This document shows, piece after piece, positions 52,962 to 62,463 of a stretch of DNA of 64,000 nt. A model generated the notes under the pieces. The model was given only the letters and a program-made list of their open reading frames with translations, was not told the origin of the DNA and did no database searches. The DNA comes from Ensifer sp. BR816 (lineage in GTDB: Bacteria > Pseudomonadota > Alphaproteobacteria > Rhizobiales > Rhizobiaceae). The stretch lies in assembly GCF_000378985.1 (NCBI RefSeq), contig NZ_KB905371.1, positions 542,380 through 606,379 of the forward strand, read 5' to 3'. How positions within the stretch are numbered: position 1 is the first letter of the stretch; the number at the start of each line of letters is the position of its first letter. A program made the translations under genes and the position numbers.

Positions 52962-54401
52962 ATGAAGCGGTATATCGAGGGTGTCGACAGGGGCCAGGGT
53001 ACACTGCTTCCCGAGCAGTTGGATGACTGGGTGCATGAGGATAGCCCAGTTCGGGTGGTGGACGTCTTCGTTGATGAGCTCAATCTGGCCGATCTAGGAT
53101 TCGTGCGCTGTGAGCCAAGCAATACCGGGCGCCCAGGTTATCATCCCTCGATCCTGCTCAAGCTCTACATCTACGGCTATCTGAACCGAATCCAGTCGAG
53201 CCGGCGTCTCGAACGCGAAGCTGGACGCAACATCGAGGTGATGTGGCTGGTTGGGCGTCTTGTGCCTGACCATAAGACCATCGCCGATTTTCGGCGCGAC
53301 AACGGTGGTGCCATCAAGAAGGTCTGTACCGGCTTTGTGCGGCTGTGCCGCGAGATAGGGCTTCTCGCTAAGCCGAGTGTTGCGATCGACGGCAGCAAGT
53401 TCAAGGCGGTCAACAACCGGGACCGGAACTTCACCAAGGGCAAGCTGGCCCGGCGCATGGCGCAGATCGAAGAGAGCGTTGCCCGATATCTCCACCAGAT
53501 GGACAGCGCCGACCGGCAGGAGCGCGACGACATTCATGCCGCCAAGATCGAGCGCCTGCAGGAGAAGGTTGAACGGCTTCGCCAGGAGATGGTTCGGCTC
53601 AAGCAGATCGAGGAGGAGATGCTGGAAACGCCCGACCAGCAGGTATCGCTCACCGATCCCGATAGCCGGTCAATGGCGACCAGCGGCCGAGGCTCAGGCA
53701 TGGTCGGCTACAACACTCAGACCGCAGTCGACACCGAACATCACCTCATCGTCGCCCATGAGGTGACCAATGTCGGTAACGACCGGGCGCAACTTGCCAA
53801 CATGGCCAAGGCCAGCAAGCAAGCCTTTGAGGCAGACCATCTCGAGGTTGTGGCTGACCGCGGTTACTTCAACAGCGAAGAGGTTCTCGCCTGCGTCGAG
53901 CAGAAGGTCACGGTGACCATGCCCAAGCCCATGACGTCGGGCAATCGGATCAAGGGGCTCTTCGTCAAGCAGGACTTCCGGTATCTCAAGGACGAGGATG
54001 TCTATCTCTGCCCGGCCGGCGAACGGTTGATCTATCGGTACACGCGAGAAGAGGCGGACCTGATGATCCGGCGCTACTGGTCGAGCAATTGTCCAAGCTG
54101 CGCCATGAGGTCCAAATGCACGACCAGCAAGTATCGGCGCATTCAGCGTTGGGAGCAGGAGCATCACCTCGAGGCGATGCAGGCAAGGCTTGATGCTGAT
54201 CCTGATAAGATGCGGCAACGCCGCGTGACCGCCGAGCATCCCTTCGGGACGATCAAATCATGGATGGGAGCCACGCACTTCCTCACAAAGCGCCTGCCGA
54301 ACGTGCGCGCGGAGATGGCGCTGCACGTACTCGCCTACAACATGACCCGGGTCATGAACATCATCGGCTCCAAGGCCCTGATGGCGGCAATCCGGGGGTG
54401 A
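52962..54401 (+). CDS. IS1182-family transposase
   Basis: A 479-residue DDE transposase. The N-terminal domain has RPGYHPSILLKLYIYGYLNRIQSSRRLEREAGRN and LVGRLVPDHKTIADFRRDN. The first catalytic Asp is in VAIDGSKFKAV, the second in VADRGYFNSEE, and the Glu is in TAEHPFGTIKSWMG, all present. A coiled-coil-like stretch (IERLQEKVERLRQEMVRLKQ) lies between them, and a CPSCAMRSKCT zinc-like motif near the C-terminus. The ATG at 52962 has GAGGGGG just upstream. The gene appears functional. Confidence 0.92.
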   Translation: MKRYIEGVDRGQGTLLPEQLDDWVHEDSPVRVVDVFVDELNLADLGFVRCEPSNTGRPGYHPSILLKLYIYGYLNRIQSSRRLEREAGRNIEVMWLVGRLVPDHKTIADFRRDNGGAIKKVCTGFVRLCREIGLLAKPSVAIDGSKFKAVNNRDRNFTKGKLARRMAQIEESVARYLHQMDSADRQERDDIHAAKIERLQEKVERLRQEMVRLKQIEEEMLETPDQQVSLTDPDSRSMATSGRGSGMVGYNTQTAVDTEHHLIVAHEVTNVGNDRAQLANMAKASKQAFEADHLEVVADRGYFNSEEVLACVEQKVTVTMPKPMTSGNRIKGLFVKQDFRYLKDEDVYLCPAGERLIYRYTREEADLMIRRYWSSNCPSCAMRSKCTTSKYRRIQRWEQEHHLEAMQARLDADPDKMRQRRVTAEHPFGTIKSWMGATHFLTKRLPNVRAEMALHVLAYNMTRVMNIIGSKALMAAIRG

Positions 54402-54546
54402 GCGCCTCGCCTATCACGATTCCATGAAACTCTCGCGTCAAACGCCGATAGAGAGGCCAATTCGGCATCTGGAGGGCGCTCGAAAGCAAAACCGCCTACC
54501 ATGACGCGTGAGCTACGCTCATATCCCACAATTAGCCATGGCATCA

Positions 54547-54568
54547 GCGTTTTTACACGGCCTGGGCC
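54547..54568 (-). repeat. Right terminal inverted repeat of the IS1182-family element
   Basis: Inverted copy of 52902-52923 with two mismatches; marks the right boundary of the element. Confidence 0.85.
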
Positions 54569-54682
54569 GATTGGCGCCTATGGGCTTGCGACTTCACCGG
54601 ATAGTTCCGCAAGTGGATCTGCTTGTGGCTTTCGACAATGGCGGTGAGCGTTTTGGTCAGATAGGCTAGGGGGGCTCCCAAG

Positions 54683-54919
54683 GTGTTCGGATATAGCTGC
54701 ATGGATGAGGGGAGCGTTCGAGACTGGCAGCGGCACTCGTCACAGGTCACCGCCGGGAAGAATTTTGTCGGCACGCGCCCCGTCGGTCCGTGGATCGTTA
54801 CTACCGATGAAGTGCCTAATGTTCAGGCGCTGGATCTGGAACTTCGAGTCAACGGCGAGACTATGCAGTTGGCAAATACCAGAGATATGTTCACGTTCTG
54901 GGCCAAAATTATCGCATAA
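54683..54919 (+). pseudogene. Fragment of a fumarylacetoacetate hydrolase-family enzyme
   Basis: Residues MDEGSVRDWQRHSSQVTAGKNFVGTRPVGPWIVTTDEVPNVQ and LELRVNGETMQLANTRDM are the central core of FAH-family hydrolases, with the conserved TxGKNF and GPW elements. Homology starts abruptly at 54683, about 115 bases beyond the IS1182 end, and is lost after the TRDM motif. Both ends are missing, so it is a dead internal fragment, probably left by the IS insertion and deletion. Confidence 0.75.
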
Positions 54920-55191
54920 TGTATCACCTGGAACGCTCCCATGCGGTCATGCGGTCAGGCACGCTCACGAATCCGCCGTGTGCAGCGTGCATGGCGAAGA
55001 TCAGGGGGGCGGACGTATCGTGCAGCCCAGATCTCGGAACCGCCGCCTCGTCTTCTTTGAGCTTGACCAAGGCGGGCTGATCTTTATGAAAATTTTATGC
55101 GCGCGTCCAAAAGTCCCCATCGAATTCAAATCCCAAACCGCCGTAGGCTGTGGCCATCCAATGGATAGGCCAAAGGCCTAAGGGGCACGAC

Positions 55192-55572
55192 ATGATGGCA
55201 CAAGACCTTGACCATCTAGGCATTGATCTCGCCGATAATCGCCGAGCGGGACGCTGCTCCGAGTTGCCGATGGCGCAGCTCGAAAGGAGAGCGGATGCGA
55301 TCGCCGTCCAGACTACAGCTCTCTACGAGTATGACAATGACTGGGTGGGCTATACACTTGTTGGCACGAGCGAGACTTGCCGCCGCGTGCTCGGACTCGA
55401 TGCGCCGATCTTTGCCCCTATATCTGAGCGCGCGTACGATCACGACGACGGCCATATCCACCTGCCGCAGGGAATTATCGGTGCGCAATGCGACCTGATC
55501 TACACGATAGGCCGGGAATACCCCAGCTCCGGTGAGAAAAGTTTCGGGCTGGTCCATTCGAGGTCCTTATGA
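55192..55572 (+). pseudogene. N-terminal part of a 2-keto-4-pentenoate hydratase-like (FAH superfamily) protein
   Basis: From 55192 the frame reads IDLADNRRAGRCSELPMAQLERRADAIAVQ and WVGYTLVGTSETCRRVLGLDAPIFAP, the N-terminal half of MhpD-type hydratases/FAH-like enzymes. After PQGIIGAQCDLIYTIGREYPSSGEK the similarity ends, and the frame stops at 55572, giving 126 residues against the usual 250-300. The last codons overlap the kup start (ATGA). It may still be translated and couple ribosomes into kup, but enzymatic function is unlikely. The 286 bases before it show nothing. Confidence 0.65.
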
Positions 55573-57464
55573 CAGCGACACAAACCGACCAAAAACCCGA
55601 GGGCCACGGTCGCTTCGCCGCTCTCCTGTTAGGTTCAATTGGTGTCGTGTATGGAGACATCGGCACCAGTCCGCTCTACGCCTTTCGCGAGGCGTTGCGG
55701 CCGTTCGCTCATGACGGCGTGCACAAAAACGAGGTCATCGGGTTGATTTCGTTGATGCTCTGGACGCTGACGGTCATCGTCACCTTGAAATACGTGCTTT
55801 TCCTCCTTCGGGCGGACAACGACGGCGAAGGCGGCACCCTCTCTCTGCTCGCTCTTCTGATGAAGAAGGCGCAAGGCAGCATGGCGCTTCTGTTTCTGGC
55901 TGGCCTGATGGGGGCGGCCCTCTTCATTGGCGATGCCATGATCACCCCGGCGCTCTCGGTGCTTTCGGCCGTAGAGGGACTGAAGCTGGTTACGCCCGCG
56001 CTCTCGGGTTACGTCCTGCCGATCTCGGTGACGATCCTGGTGCTGCTCTTCATCGTACAATCGCGGGGCACCGCGGCCGTATCCAAGTTCTTCGGCCCGA
56101 TCACGCTTATCTGGTTCATCGTCATGGCGGCCGGCGGTATCGCCCATATCAGTGACGACCTCTCAATCCTCAATGCACTCAATCCGGTCTACGCAGTCGA
56201 TTTTATTACCCATGCAGGCTTCGTCGGTCTGGTCGTTCTCGGTGCGGTGTTTCTAACCGTCACCGGTGCAGAAGCGCTATACGCCGACCTCGGCCATTTC
56301 GGCCGCGCACCCATTCAAACCGCCTGGTTCCTCGTTGTTTTCCCGGCGCTTGCGCTGAACTATCTCGGACAGGGCGCACTGGTGCTGGCCCATCCGAGTG
56401 CAATTGAGGAGCCCTTCTTTCTGATGTTTCCTGAATGGGCGCTGCTTCCGGTCGTCATCCTGGCGACGCTTGCAACGATTATCGCCAGTCAGGCGGTGAT
56501 AACCGGGGCCTTCTCCCTCGCTCGCCAGGCGATCCATCTCGGATTTCTGCCACGCCTTGAAATATGCTTCACCTCCGAAACGAGCACCGGTCAGATCTAC
56601 GTGCCGGCAGTCAACACGCTGCTCTTTTTCGGCGTGCTTGCCCTTGTCGTGATCTTCGGAAGCTCGGAGGCGCTTGCGACCGCCTACGGTATCTCAGTTA
56701 CAGGGGCAATGGTCGTGACCACCCTACTGGCGCTCCCGTTTCTAAAATGGATTTGGGGTTGGTCGACGATCGTTGCGGTAAGTACACTCCTGCCTCTGTT
56801 CGTTCTCGAGTGCGTTTTCCTCGCAGCCAACCTGCTGAAGGTTCACGATGGCGGGTACGTGCCGATTATGATCGCCGGGACGATCATTGTGATGATGTGG
56901 ACCTGGCGCAAAGGCGCGCGGTTGGTGAAGGAGAAGATTGGGCGCAACGACATGCCGCTCGAGGCGTTCATCCGACTGGCCAAGCGAAAGTCCGAGCACG
57001 CTCCGTCGGACGTACCGGGGACGGCAGTGTTCCTGACAAGCGTGCCTGAAAAGGCGCCTGCCGTTCTACTTCATAACCTCAAGCATAATCACGCGCTGCA
57101 CGCGCAAAACATTATCCTTCACGTGAAGACGCGTGGCGTTCCGTTTGTGCCGGAAGCCGAACGGATTGAATTGACGAAACTTTCGGATCGGTTCAGCAAG
57201 CTGACGATCAATTTCGGCTTCATGGACGACCAGAATGTCTCCAAAGCCTTCGCGACGTGCAGGAAGGCAGGGCTAAAGTTCGACATCATGTCGACGTCCT
57301 TCTTCATTGGACGGCGCAAGCTCGTGGCGGATCCGGATAGCGGCCTGCCAGGATGGCAGGACCGGCTGTTCCTCGCAATGGCGCAGGCGGCGATCGACCC
57401 CTCTGACTATTTCAGCCTGCCGGCCAATCGTGTTGTCGAGATCGGCGAGCAGGTGCTGGTCTGA
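55569..57464 (+). CDS. kup: Kup-type potassium uptake transporter
   Basis: A 631-residue K+/H+ symporter of the KUP/HAK/KT family. The first membrane segment carries LLLGSIGVVYGDIGTSPLYAFREAL, the family signature, and about 12 membrane helices occupy residues 1-450; the C-terminal cytoplasmic domain follows. Length is normal (620-640). The start ATG overlaps the stop of the truncated hydratase by four bases. Kup mediates low-affinity potassium uptake, often important at low pH or under osmotic stress. No kdp or trk genes lie nearby. Confidence 0.93.
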   Translation: MTATQTDQKPEGHGRFAALLLGSIGVVYGDIGTSPLYAFREALRPFAHDGVHKNEVIGLISLMLWTLTVIVTLKYVLFLLRADNDGEGGTLSLLALLMKKAQGSMALLFLAGLMGAALFIGDAMITPALSVLSAVEGLKLVTPALSGYVLPISVTILVLLFIVQSRGTAAVSKFFGPITLIWFIVMAAGGIAHISDDLSILNALNPVYAVDFITHAGFVGLVVLGAVFLTVTGAEALYADLGHFGRAPIQTAWFLVVFPALALNYLGQGALVLAHPSAIEEPFFLMFPEWALLPVVILATLATIIASQAVITGAFSLARQAIHLGFLPRLEICFTSETSTGQIYVPAVNTLLFFGVLALVVIFGSSEALATAYGISVTGAMVVTTLLALPFLKWIWGWSTIVAVSTLLPLFVLECVFLAANLLKVHDGGYVPIMIAGTIIVMMWTWRKGARLVKEKIGRNDMPLEAFIRLAKRKSEHAPSDVPGTAVFLTSVPEKAPAVLLHNLKHNHALHAQNIILHVKTRGVPFVPEAERIELTKLSDRFSKLTINFGFMDDQNVSKAFATCRKAGLKFDIMSTSFFIGRRKLVADPDSGLPGWQDRLFLAMAQAAIDPSDYFSLPANRVVEIGEQVLV

Positions 57465-57882
57465 GGTCTTTCGGCGAGGTGAACGGTTGAAGTTTGCCGT
57501 CGAAGGGACCTAAGCTGCGGCGACTAAAAGAATGGGGCTCATCGCTGGCCTCGGTCTGGCAAGCTCACCGAATTCGACTATGATCGCCCCTTCGTCACAT
57601 CAGGAGCAGGATCATCGAAGTCACCAAGTCGACAACGACGGCCGCATATCAGCGTCGTCGACATCGGCGGCGGGGCGGTGCTTGTCTGGTTCGAATGCCA
57701 CAAGGACGAGGAAAGTGCAGCGCGCTTTCGAGAGCGCTTGCATCAGAACCCCATGTGGACGGGTGAGATCTACCCACGGATGGATGGTCAGTGCTGGCGA
57801 AAAATTGAGATGGCGCGTCGCGGTGCGGTGAACGTACTTCGCGGATGCGATCAAGCGGGTGCTAATGTTCGTAGCGCGCGAC
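57465..57882. other. Gene-poor stretch with a possible small-protein remnant
   Basis: On the plus strand, 57655-57880 gives VVDIGGGAVLVWFECHKDEESAARFRERL and continues to a stop at 57905. This reads like a small protein, but it has no good start. The first 190 bases show nothing. Confidence 0.3.
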
Positions 57883-58113
57883 TCACTGAATCGTCGACGA
57901 TATAATAGTCGGTGCGTCGTCGCCTTCGCCCTTGTTGAGGAACTGGAGCAGCGCGGATAGGAGATTTTCAGCGCTCGCTCGATCGAGCTCCACCAGGATG
58001 ATCTCTTCCTGGTCAGACACAAGCTCGAGCGTTCCCGTGAGCGGGTCTGTCGAGAACACGCTTACGTCGTTGCCCTGATACTCAACGGTGGTCGGGTCCC
58101 GATCGTCTTTCAT
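57883..58113 (-). CDS. Small acidic hypothetical protein
   Basis: A 76-residue protein, MKDDRDPTTVEYQGNDVSVFS to a C-terminal TIISSTIQ, with many acidic residues and a central strand-rich part (LELVSDQEEIILVELDRASAENLLSALLQFL). A GGAGG lies eight bases upstream of the ATG, which supports it as real. No domain is recognised and it has no operon partner. Confidence 0.6.
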   Translation of the reverse strand: MKDDRDPTTVEYQGNDVSVFSTDPLTGTLELVSDQEEIILVELDRASAENLLSALLQFLNKGEGDDAPTIISSTIQ

Positions 58114-58274
58114 GGTTGCCTCCCCAGAGCATGCAGCAACGACATCATCGACCCATGTGGCTCCATCCTGTCAATTGGGTCTTCCGACGTAACTGGCCGC
58201 CACCGCAAGAGCCCGATGGGGGGCTTGTCGCGCGTTGAGCAGCGCCTATCCTTTTGTGATGAATGGAGGTGAAC

Positions 58275-58568
58275 ATGGCAGACGACCCGAAGAGGCAAGG
58301 ACGCGACCGGAAGCTTGCATCCACACAGGAACACGAGGTCGCCTATATCGTGAAGACGGCCAAGGTGACCCGGCAGAAGGCGACGCCAAGCCGTCCCGTG
58401 AGCGGTCCGGAAAAAAACGCCGCCCGACGAGTTGTTTCTGCCGACGCACCACACGGCTATTTCTTCCGGAGATACTCCATCACCTTCTCCCGGCTAGGAC
58501 CCGCCTCGCGGATCGCCTCAAGCGCTGCATCTCCTCGGCGTAGCCGTCGGCCGCCGGTTTCGGCATGA
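58275..58568 (+). CDS. DUF3606-like small protein with altered C-terminus
   Basis: The first 50 residues, MADDPKRQGRDRKLASTQEHEVAYIVKTAKVTRQKA, resemble the DUF3606 family of small alphaproteobacterial proteins. After SGPEKNAARRV, where such proteins normally end, the frame runs on into Ser/Arg-rich sequence that is the antisense of another remnant (58457-58640, minus). The gene is therefore probably 3'-truncated and reads through. GAGGTGAAC precedes the ATG. Confidence 0.5.
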   Translation: MADDPKRQGRDRKLASTQEHEVAYIVKTAKVTRQKATPSRPVSGPEKNAARRVVSADAPHGYFFRRYSITFSRLGPASRIASSAASPRRSRRPPVSA

Positions 58569-59145
58569 ACATGTAGACGAGGGCGTCGCAGCCAAGACCG
58601 CAGTGCTGATATTTTCCCGGATGCGTCCAGCGATGGCAGGTGGGGCCGATCGTGTCGATAAAGTCGGGGAAGGGCGTGTCGGAGAAGGCGGACGATGCGA
58701 CGATACTTGAGTTGAATTAGCTCAACTAAGCTGCTGGCGACCACGCGTGGGTGTAGAAGAAGCGATCAACAGGAGCGGCCGGCGGCATGCTACTGGGATG
58801 TTGAGTATGCCATTCCGCCCAGCATTTTCTTTTCGTCGTCGATGGCTCGGTCGAGCACATCAACGATCAATTGGATTTCGGCGACGTCCTGTGCGGTTGC
58901 GACGGTCTTGCCAGGGTCGTGGTTCCTTCCGAATACGCGGCGTCGCTGGACGAGATCATGTCGTAACCTCGTAAGATTATCCAGGTGTTCCCTTCGTTAC
59001 GACGTTGCCCTACAGGTCAAAGGGACGCACAGCAGTCAGGCCACCGCTCAACGGAGTTAGAATGGAGGCGGTTTCCTGCCTTTCCCTGCCCAGTTCGGGA
59101 AATGATCGAAACCCGCTCCAACGGCCCTCCTGAGCTTGGTGCGGT
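58569..59145. other. Decayed region with coding remnants
   Basis: No intact gene in about 580 bases. The minus strand between 58457 and 58700 has runs such as GPTCHRWTHPGKYQHCGLGCDALVYMF and, in another frame, EAIREAGPSREKVMEYLRKK, which look like one broken gene. The plus strand at 58820-58965 reads HFLFVVDGSVEHINDQLDFGDVLCGCDG up to a TAA, without a start codon. Confidence 0.4.
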
Positions 59146-59352
59146 TCATTTGGATTTGATCACATCCCGAAGAGCATCTGCCGCTCTCATTCCGGACTGG
59201 AACAGCGCGATCAGCCCTCGGGCAATGGTATCGGCTTTTTCTGTGTCGGTCTTGATGTGCCTGGCCTCGACTTTGTCGTCGAAGATGCCTTGCAGCAGCG
59301 TAAGATCGTCTGGCGAAATGGGGAGCCCATGGAAGCCGTTGCGAGATAACAT
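59146..59352 (-). CDS. Small hypothetical protein
   Basis: A 68-residue protein, MLSRNGFHGLPISPDDLTLLQGIFDDKVEARHIKTD, then a helical C-terminus ending DALRDVIKSK. GGGAG lies eight bases upstream. Composition and a leading helix-rich pattern support a real gene; similar short proteins are common in rhizobia. Function unknown. Confidence 0.6.
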   Translation of the reverse strand: MLSRNGFHGLPISPDDLTLLQGIFDDKVEARHIKTDTEKADTIARGLIALFQSGMRAADALRDVIKSK

Positions 59353-59941
59353 AGCGCAACTCCCTTTGCTTGGGGCGAAAGCGCGATGATCTCTCAGCCA
59401 TCCGCGCCCGTGGAACCAGCCGCTGATGGTTTGCAGTGCGCCTTAATGGTGGCTTTGCATAGATGCGCCCAGCAAATGAACAAAGGGCAGTGTCCGCGGA
59501 AGACTGGCGGACACTGCTGAGAGCCTCATTTCGGAGGAGTTACTTAACTTCCGTGCGCTCGGAGAGGGGATCACGCGCTCGCAACGGATGGGAGTTATTT
59601 GTTCCTCTAGCCGACAAAACAAAAGCGCGCCCGGAGAACCAAGCGCGCAATCAGTGAATGACTCCAGAAATTTTCCGGTCCAGTTGTGCAATAGCCGGTT
59701 CCCGGTCGAGAGCGGCAGCCCTCGATGGGCCAAGGTGTTCCCGCTCCCTCATTCTCGCCGTCGATAAGGGCGACCACTTTAAACGCGGGATTTCTTGGGT
59801 TGGTTCCGTCTGCTCCTTGCCGACCCAGATGCCGCTCTCGAACTTTCACAGCATCCGTGAGCAAGGCGAGACTCGCATCGGCCGAAGCATCTTTTCCCTG
59901 TCTCGCGCGTTTAGCTGCACCAGCCGATAGAGGGGTGCCGC
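59353..59941. other. Gene-free region before the metallopeptidase
   Basis: About 590 bases. It contains the strong hairpin at 59487-59517 and a second short GCGCGC inverted repeat near 59622-59648. A minus-strand reading at 59640-59860 (NPRNPAFKVVALIDGENEG) is weakly protein-like but has no support. Otherwise nothing is seen. Confidence 0.4.
59487..59517. terminator. Perfect 11-bp hairpin, terminator-like on the minus strand
   Basis: GCAGTGTCCGC and its exact complement flank a 9-base loop. On the minus strand the hairpin is followed by a moderately T-rich CCTTTGTTCATTTG, as in a weak intrinsic terminator. No complete gene ends nearby, so it could also be an operator or mobile-element end. 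Confidence 0.45.
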
Positions 59942-61036
59942 ATGCGGCTTTTTCAATGCGATGTGAGCGGATTGCCGCTCTATTTCGACAACCATTTCAG
60001 CGTCGGCGCGAACAACGCACCCGTCGGATTCGTCGCGGACACCTTGACGCTGCATACCCTCACCAATGCGGGCGAAGGCCTCTGGCGGATCCCATCACGC
60101 CCGGACACGCGTTGGAGGTTCTGCGCCAACGCACCGATTGACGGTAGCAACTGGCTTGTGGATGCTGACGATCCAAACCCGCTTGCCATCCCCGCCCGCT
60201 ACAACCGCATCATCCCGAATACGGATACGCCGCAAGGTCTCGAGCGATTCCACAAGATCGGAGCCGCGCAACGCCATCTCTTTTACTCGATCCTGCGCTT
60301 TGACATTCCCTGTCCCGATCGAGCCAGCGATCCCGACGGAGGTCTCGTCTTCGACTTTCTGGAAGACACGATCGACGATTTTGGTCATCTGATCCCGGCC
60401 ATGACCGGACACGAGGATGGCCTTATCAGCCTACGTGCCGCAGAGGCGGACGATGTAGTGCGCGAGACGGTTCGCGTGTCGATGGGAGAACCTTACCGCA
60501 CACTGCTCGGCCACTTCAGGCATGAGATCGGCCACTTCTTCTTTCAGCAGCTCGTCGCCGGCACCGACATGCTCGCCGAAGCGCGGCAGCTGTTTGGCGA
60601 CGAACGGCAGGACTACGACGCCGCGCTTCAGAGGCATCATGGCGAGGGACCTGCTGCGGATTGGCAGCAAAGCTTCATTTCGGCCTATGCGGGCTGCCAT
60701 CCGGCCGAGGATTTTGCGGAGTGCTGGGCGCACTTCTTCCATATCGTCGATACGCTGGAATCCGCACGCGCTTTCGGCCTGTCGATCGAGCCCTTCCGGC
60801 ATAGCGATCTCGAGGCCGAGGTGACGTTCGATCCGTACCGCGCCGACAGCGCCCGGCAACTTGTCGACGCCTGGGTTCCGATCAGCTTGGCGCTGAACAC
60901 GTTCCAGCGCTCGATGGGACAAGGCGACATCTATCCCTTTGTTCTGGCGCCGCCCGTGATCGAGAAGCTGGACTTCATCAACAGGCTGATCAAAGCCGCA
61001 CGGGAAGCCAGCTCGTCGATAGCTGGAGGAAAATGA
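59942..61036 (+). CDS. Putative zinc metallopeptidase (Peptidase_Mx type) with degenerate zinc ribbon
   Basis: A 364-residue protein of the family with an N-terminal zinc ribbon and a HEIGH-type peptidase core. The core HFRHEIGHFFFQQL (around residue 195) and the downstream AYAGCHPAEDFAECWAHFFHIVDTL are intact. In the N-terminal part, which normally has CxxC pairs and several further cysteines, only C6 (MRLFQCDVSG) and C60 (WRFCAN) remain, although the surrounding LYFDN, NWLVDADDPNPL and RYNRIIPN blocks are kept. The peptidase site may work without the ribbon. Role unknown; relatives are abundant in rhizobia. Confidence 0.85.
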   Translation: MRLFQCDVSGLPLYFDNHFSVGANNAPVGFVADTLTLHTLTNAGEGLWRIPSRPDTRWRFCANAPIDGSNWLVDADDPNPLAIPARYNRIIPNTDTPQGLERFHKIGAAQRHLFYSILRFDIPCPDRASDPDGGLVFDFLEDTIDDFGHLIPAMTGHEDGLISLRAAEADDVVRETVRVSMGEPYRTLLGHFRHEIGHFFFQQLVAGTDMLAEARQLFGDERQDYDAALQRHHGEGPAADWQQSFISAYAGCHPAEDFAECWAHFFHIVDTLESARAFGLSIEPFRHSDLEAEVTFDPYRADSARQLVDAWVPISLALNTFQRSMGQGDIYPFVLAPPVIEKLDFINRLIKAAREASSSIAGGK

Positions 61037-61162
61037 GCGGAGAGGGAAGGAGGCTTGTCGTTTGTGCTGAGGCCACAGCAGTCAATTCATGCCCGGCAAG
61101 GGTGAACCAAATCGGCGCTGGCGAGTTCAGAAGAACATACAGTAATCGCAGGAGGATCCGCC

Positions 61163-61369
61163 ATGGATTGGAATCGCGTCGAAGGCAACTGGAAGCAGAT
61201 CAAAGGCAAGATCAAGGAGCAGTGGGGTAAGCTCACTGACGATGATCTCGACCAGATCGCCGGCAACCGTGACCAGCTCGAAGGCAAAATCCAGGAACGC
61301 TATGGCATCGAAAAGGACCGAGCGCACCAGGATCTCGACGACTGGTGTAATCGTCAGACCTGGAATTGA
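61163..61369 (+). CDS. CsbD-family stress protein
   Basis: A 68-residue protein, MDWNRVEGNWKQIKGKIKEQWGKLTDDDLDQIAG, the hallmark of the CsbD family of small, hydrophilic general-stress proteins. AGGAGG lies eight bases before the ATG. Length and composition are typical. It stands alone between the metallopeptidase and the cysA pseudogene. Function of CsbD is not established. Confidence 0.93.
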   Translation: MDWNRVEGNWKQIKGKIKEQWGKLTDDDLDQIAGNRDQLEGKIQERYGIEKDRAHQDLDDWCNRQTWN

Positions 61370-61387
61370 ACACGCCGCGACGGGCCT

Positions 61388-62289
61388 ATGGAAGTAGGAA
61401 TTCGGCGGCGTAAAAGCGCTCGCCGATGTAAGTCTTGAGATTCGCTCCGCGAACTGATCGCGCTGCTCGGTCCCTCCGGCTCGGGCAAGACGACACTGCT
61501 CCGGCTCATTGCCGAGCTCGAGGGTCCAACCGGAGGCATGATCTTCTTCGACGCCGAGGATGCGTGGAAGAGGACGGTGCAGGAAAGAAATATCGGCTTT
61601 GCCTTCCAGCAGACTACGCTCTTTTCCGACACATGACCGTGCTCGAAAACGTCTCCTTCGGCTTCGAGGTCAGGCCATCCAGCCGGCGGCCGCCGGCGGC
61701 CGAGATCCGCCGCCGTGCCCTCGATCTCATCGAACTGGTACAGCTTTCCGGCCTGGAAAAGCGCTATCCAGCCCAGCTTTCCGGCGGGCAGCGCCAACGG
61801 GTGGCGCTGGCTCGTGCCATGGCGGTCAAACCCAACGTGCTGCTGCTCGACGAGCCCTTCGGCGCGCTCGAGCAGGTCGGCACGCCCGACGAGATCTACG
61901 ACCACGCGATTTCGCCCTTCGTTTACGGCTTCATCGGCCAGTCGAACGCCCTGAAGGTCACGCTTGCAAGCGGCGAAATCCGCTTCGCGGGCCGGCCGAT
62001 CGGCCTGCGTGCAGCCAACGAACCGGACGGGCCGTCAATCCTCTATTTTCGTCCGCACAACGTCGAGCTCTTCGACGGCGCCGGCGGCTGTCTCTCCGGC
62101 CGGGTCACGGCAAGCCGGCGGGTCGGGGGCACGCGCCACCTCGAATTGGACATCGGCGAGGGACAGCCTTCGGTCGAGATCGAGTTGTCGCCCGAACGCG
62201 CATCCTCGGCCGACCGCGCCCGTATCGCATTCCGACCCACCAAGTGGAAGCTGTTTCCTGGCGAGGAGAACCCGAAGGCGGTTCGGTGA
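61388..62289 (+). pseudogene. cysA: Sulfate/thiosulfate ABC transporter ATPase (CysA), broken
   Basis: Parts of CysA in different frames: FGGVKALADVSLEI, then (after a one-base deletion near 61448) ELIALLGPSGSGKTTLLRLIAELEGPTGG with the Walker A motif, then a shift near 61630 to MTVLENVSFGFEV and LSGGQRQRVALARAMAVKPNVLLLDEPFGAL. There the sequence jumps directly to EQVGTPDEIYDHAISPFVYGFIG, so about 45 residues including the D-loop and switch His are deleted at about 61869. The regulatory C-terminus is kept. CysA would energise sulfate uptake; no cysTWP genes are nearby. Confidence 0.85.
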
Positions 62290-62463
62290 GGACGGGGCCA
62301 ATGTATTCGTCGGGCCCGTTCGTTTGTTGAGCAAGCAATTAGGCGGTTTCTAAATGACGTTGAACATCCCGAAATCTTTCTTGCGGATAATCAAGACCCA
62401 GAAGAAGTTTCGACGCCTCGTCGAGACGTCGCTGCTGCGGCTTGCACGCGCTCTTTCCAACCT

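Larger units (their letters stand above)
52902..54568 (+). mobile_element. IS1182-family insertion sequence with terminal inverted repeats
   Basis: A complete-looking element of about 1.67 kb. The left inverted repeat (52902-52923, starting GGCCCAGGCT) and the right one (54547-54568, ending GCCTGGGCC) match at 20 of 22 positions. They enclose a single intact transposase gene plus 145 non-coding bases at the right. I see no clear target-site duplication (flanks CGCTTT on the left and GATTGG on the right), so one side may have rearranged. Confidence 0.85.

Noticed and set aside
59622..59648. Short GCGCGC inverted repeat as a terminator
   Set aside because: Only six base pairs, with no T-tract on either side and no gene ending next to it.
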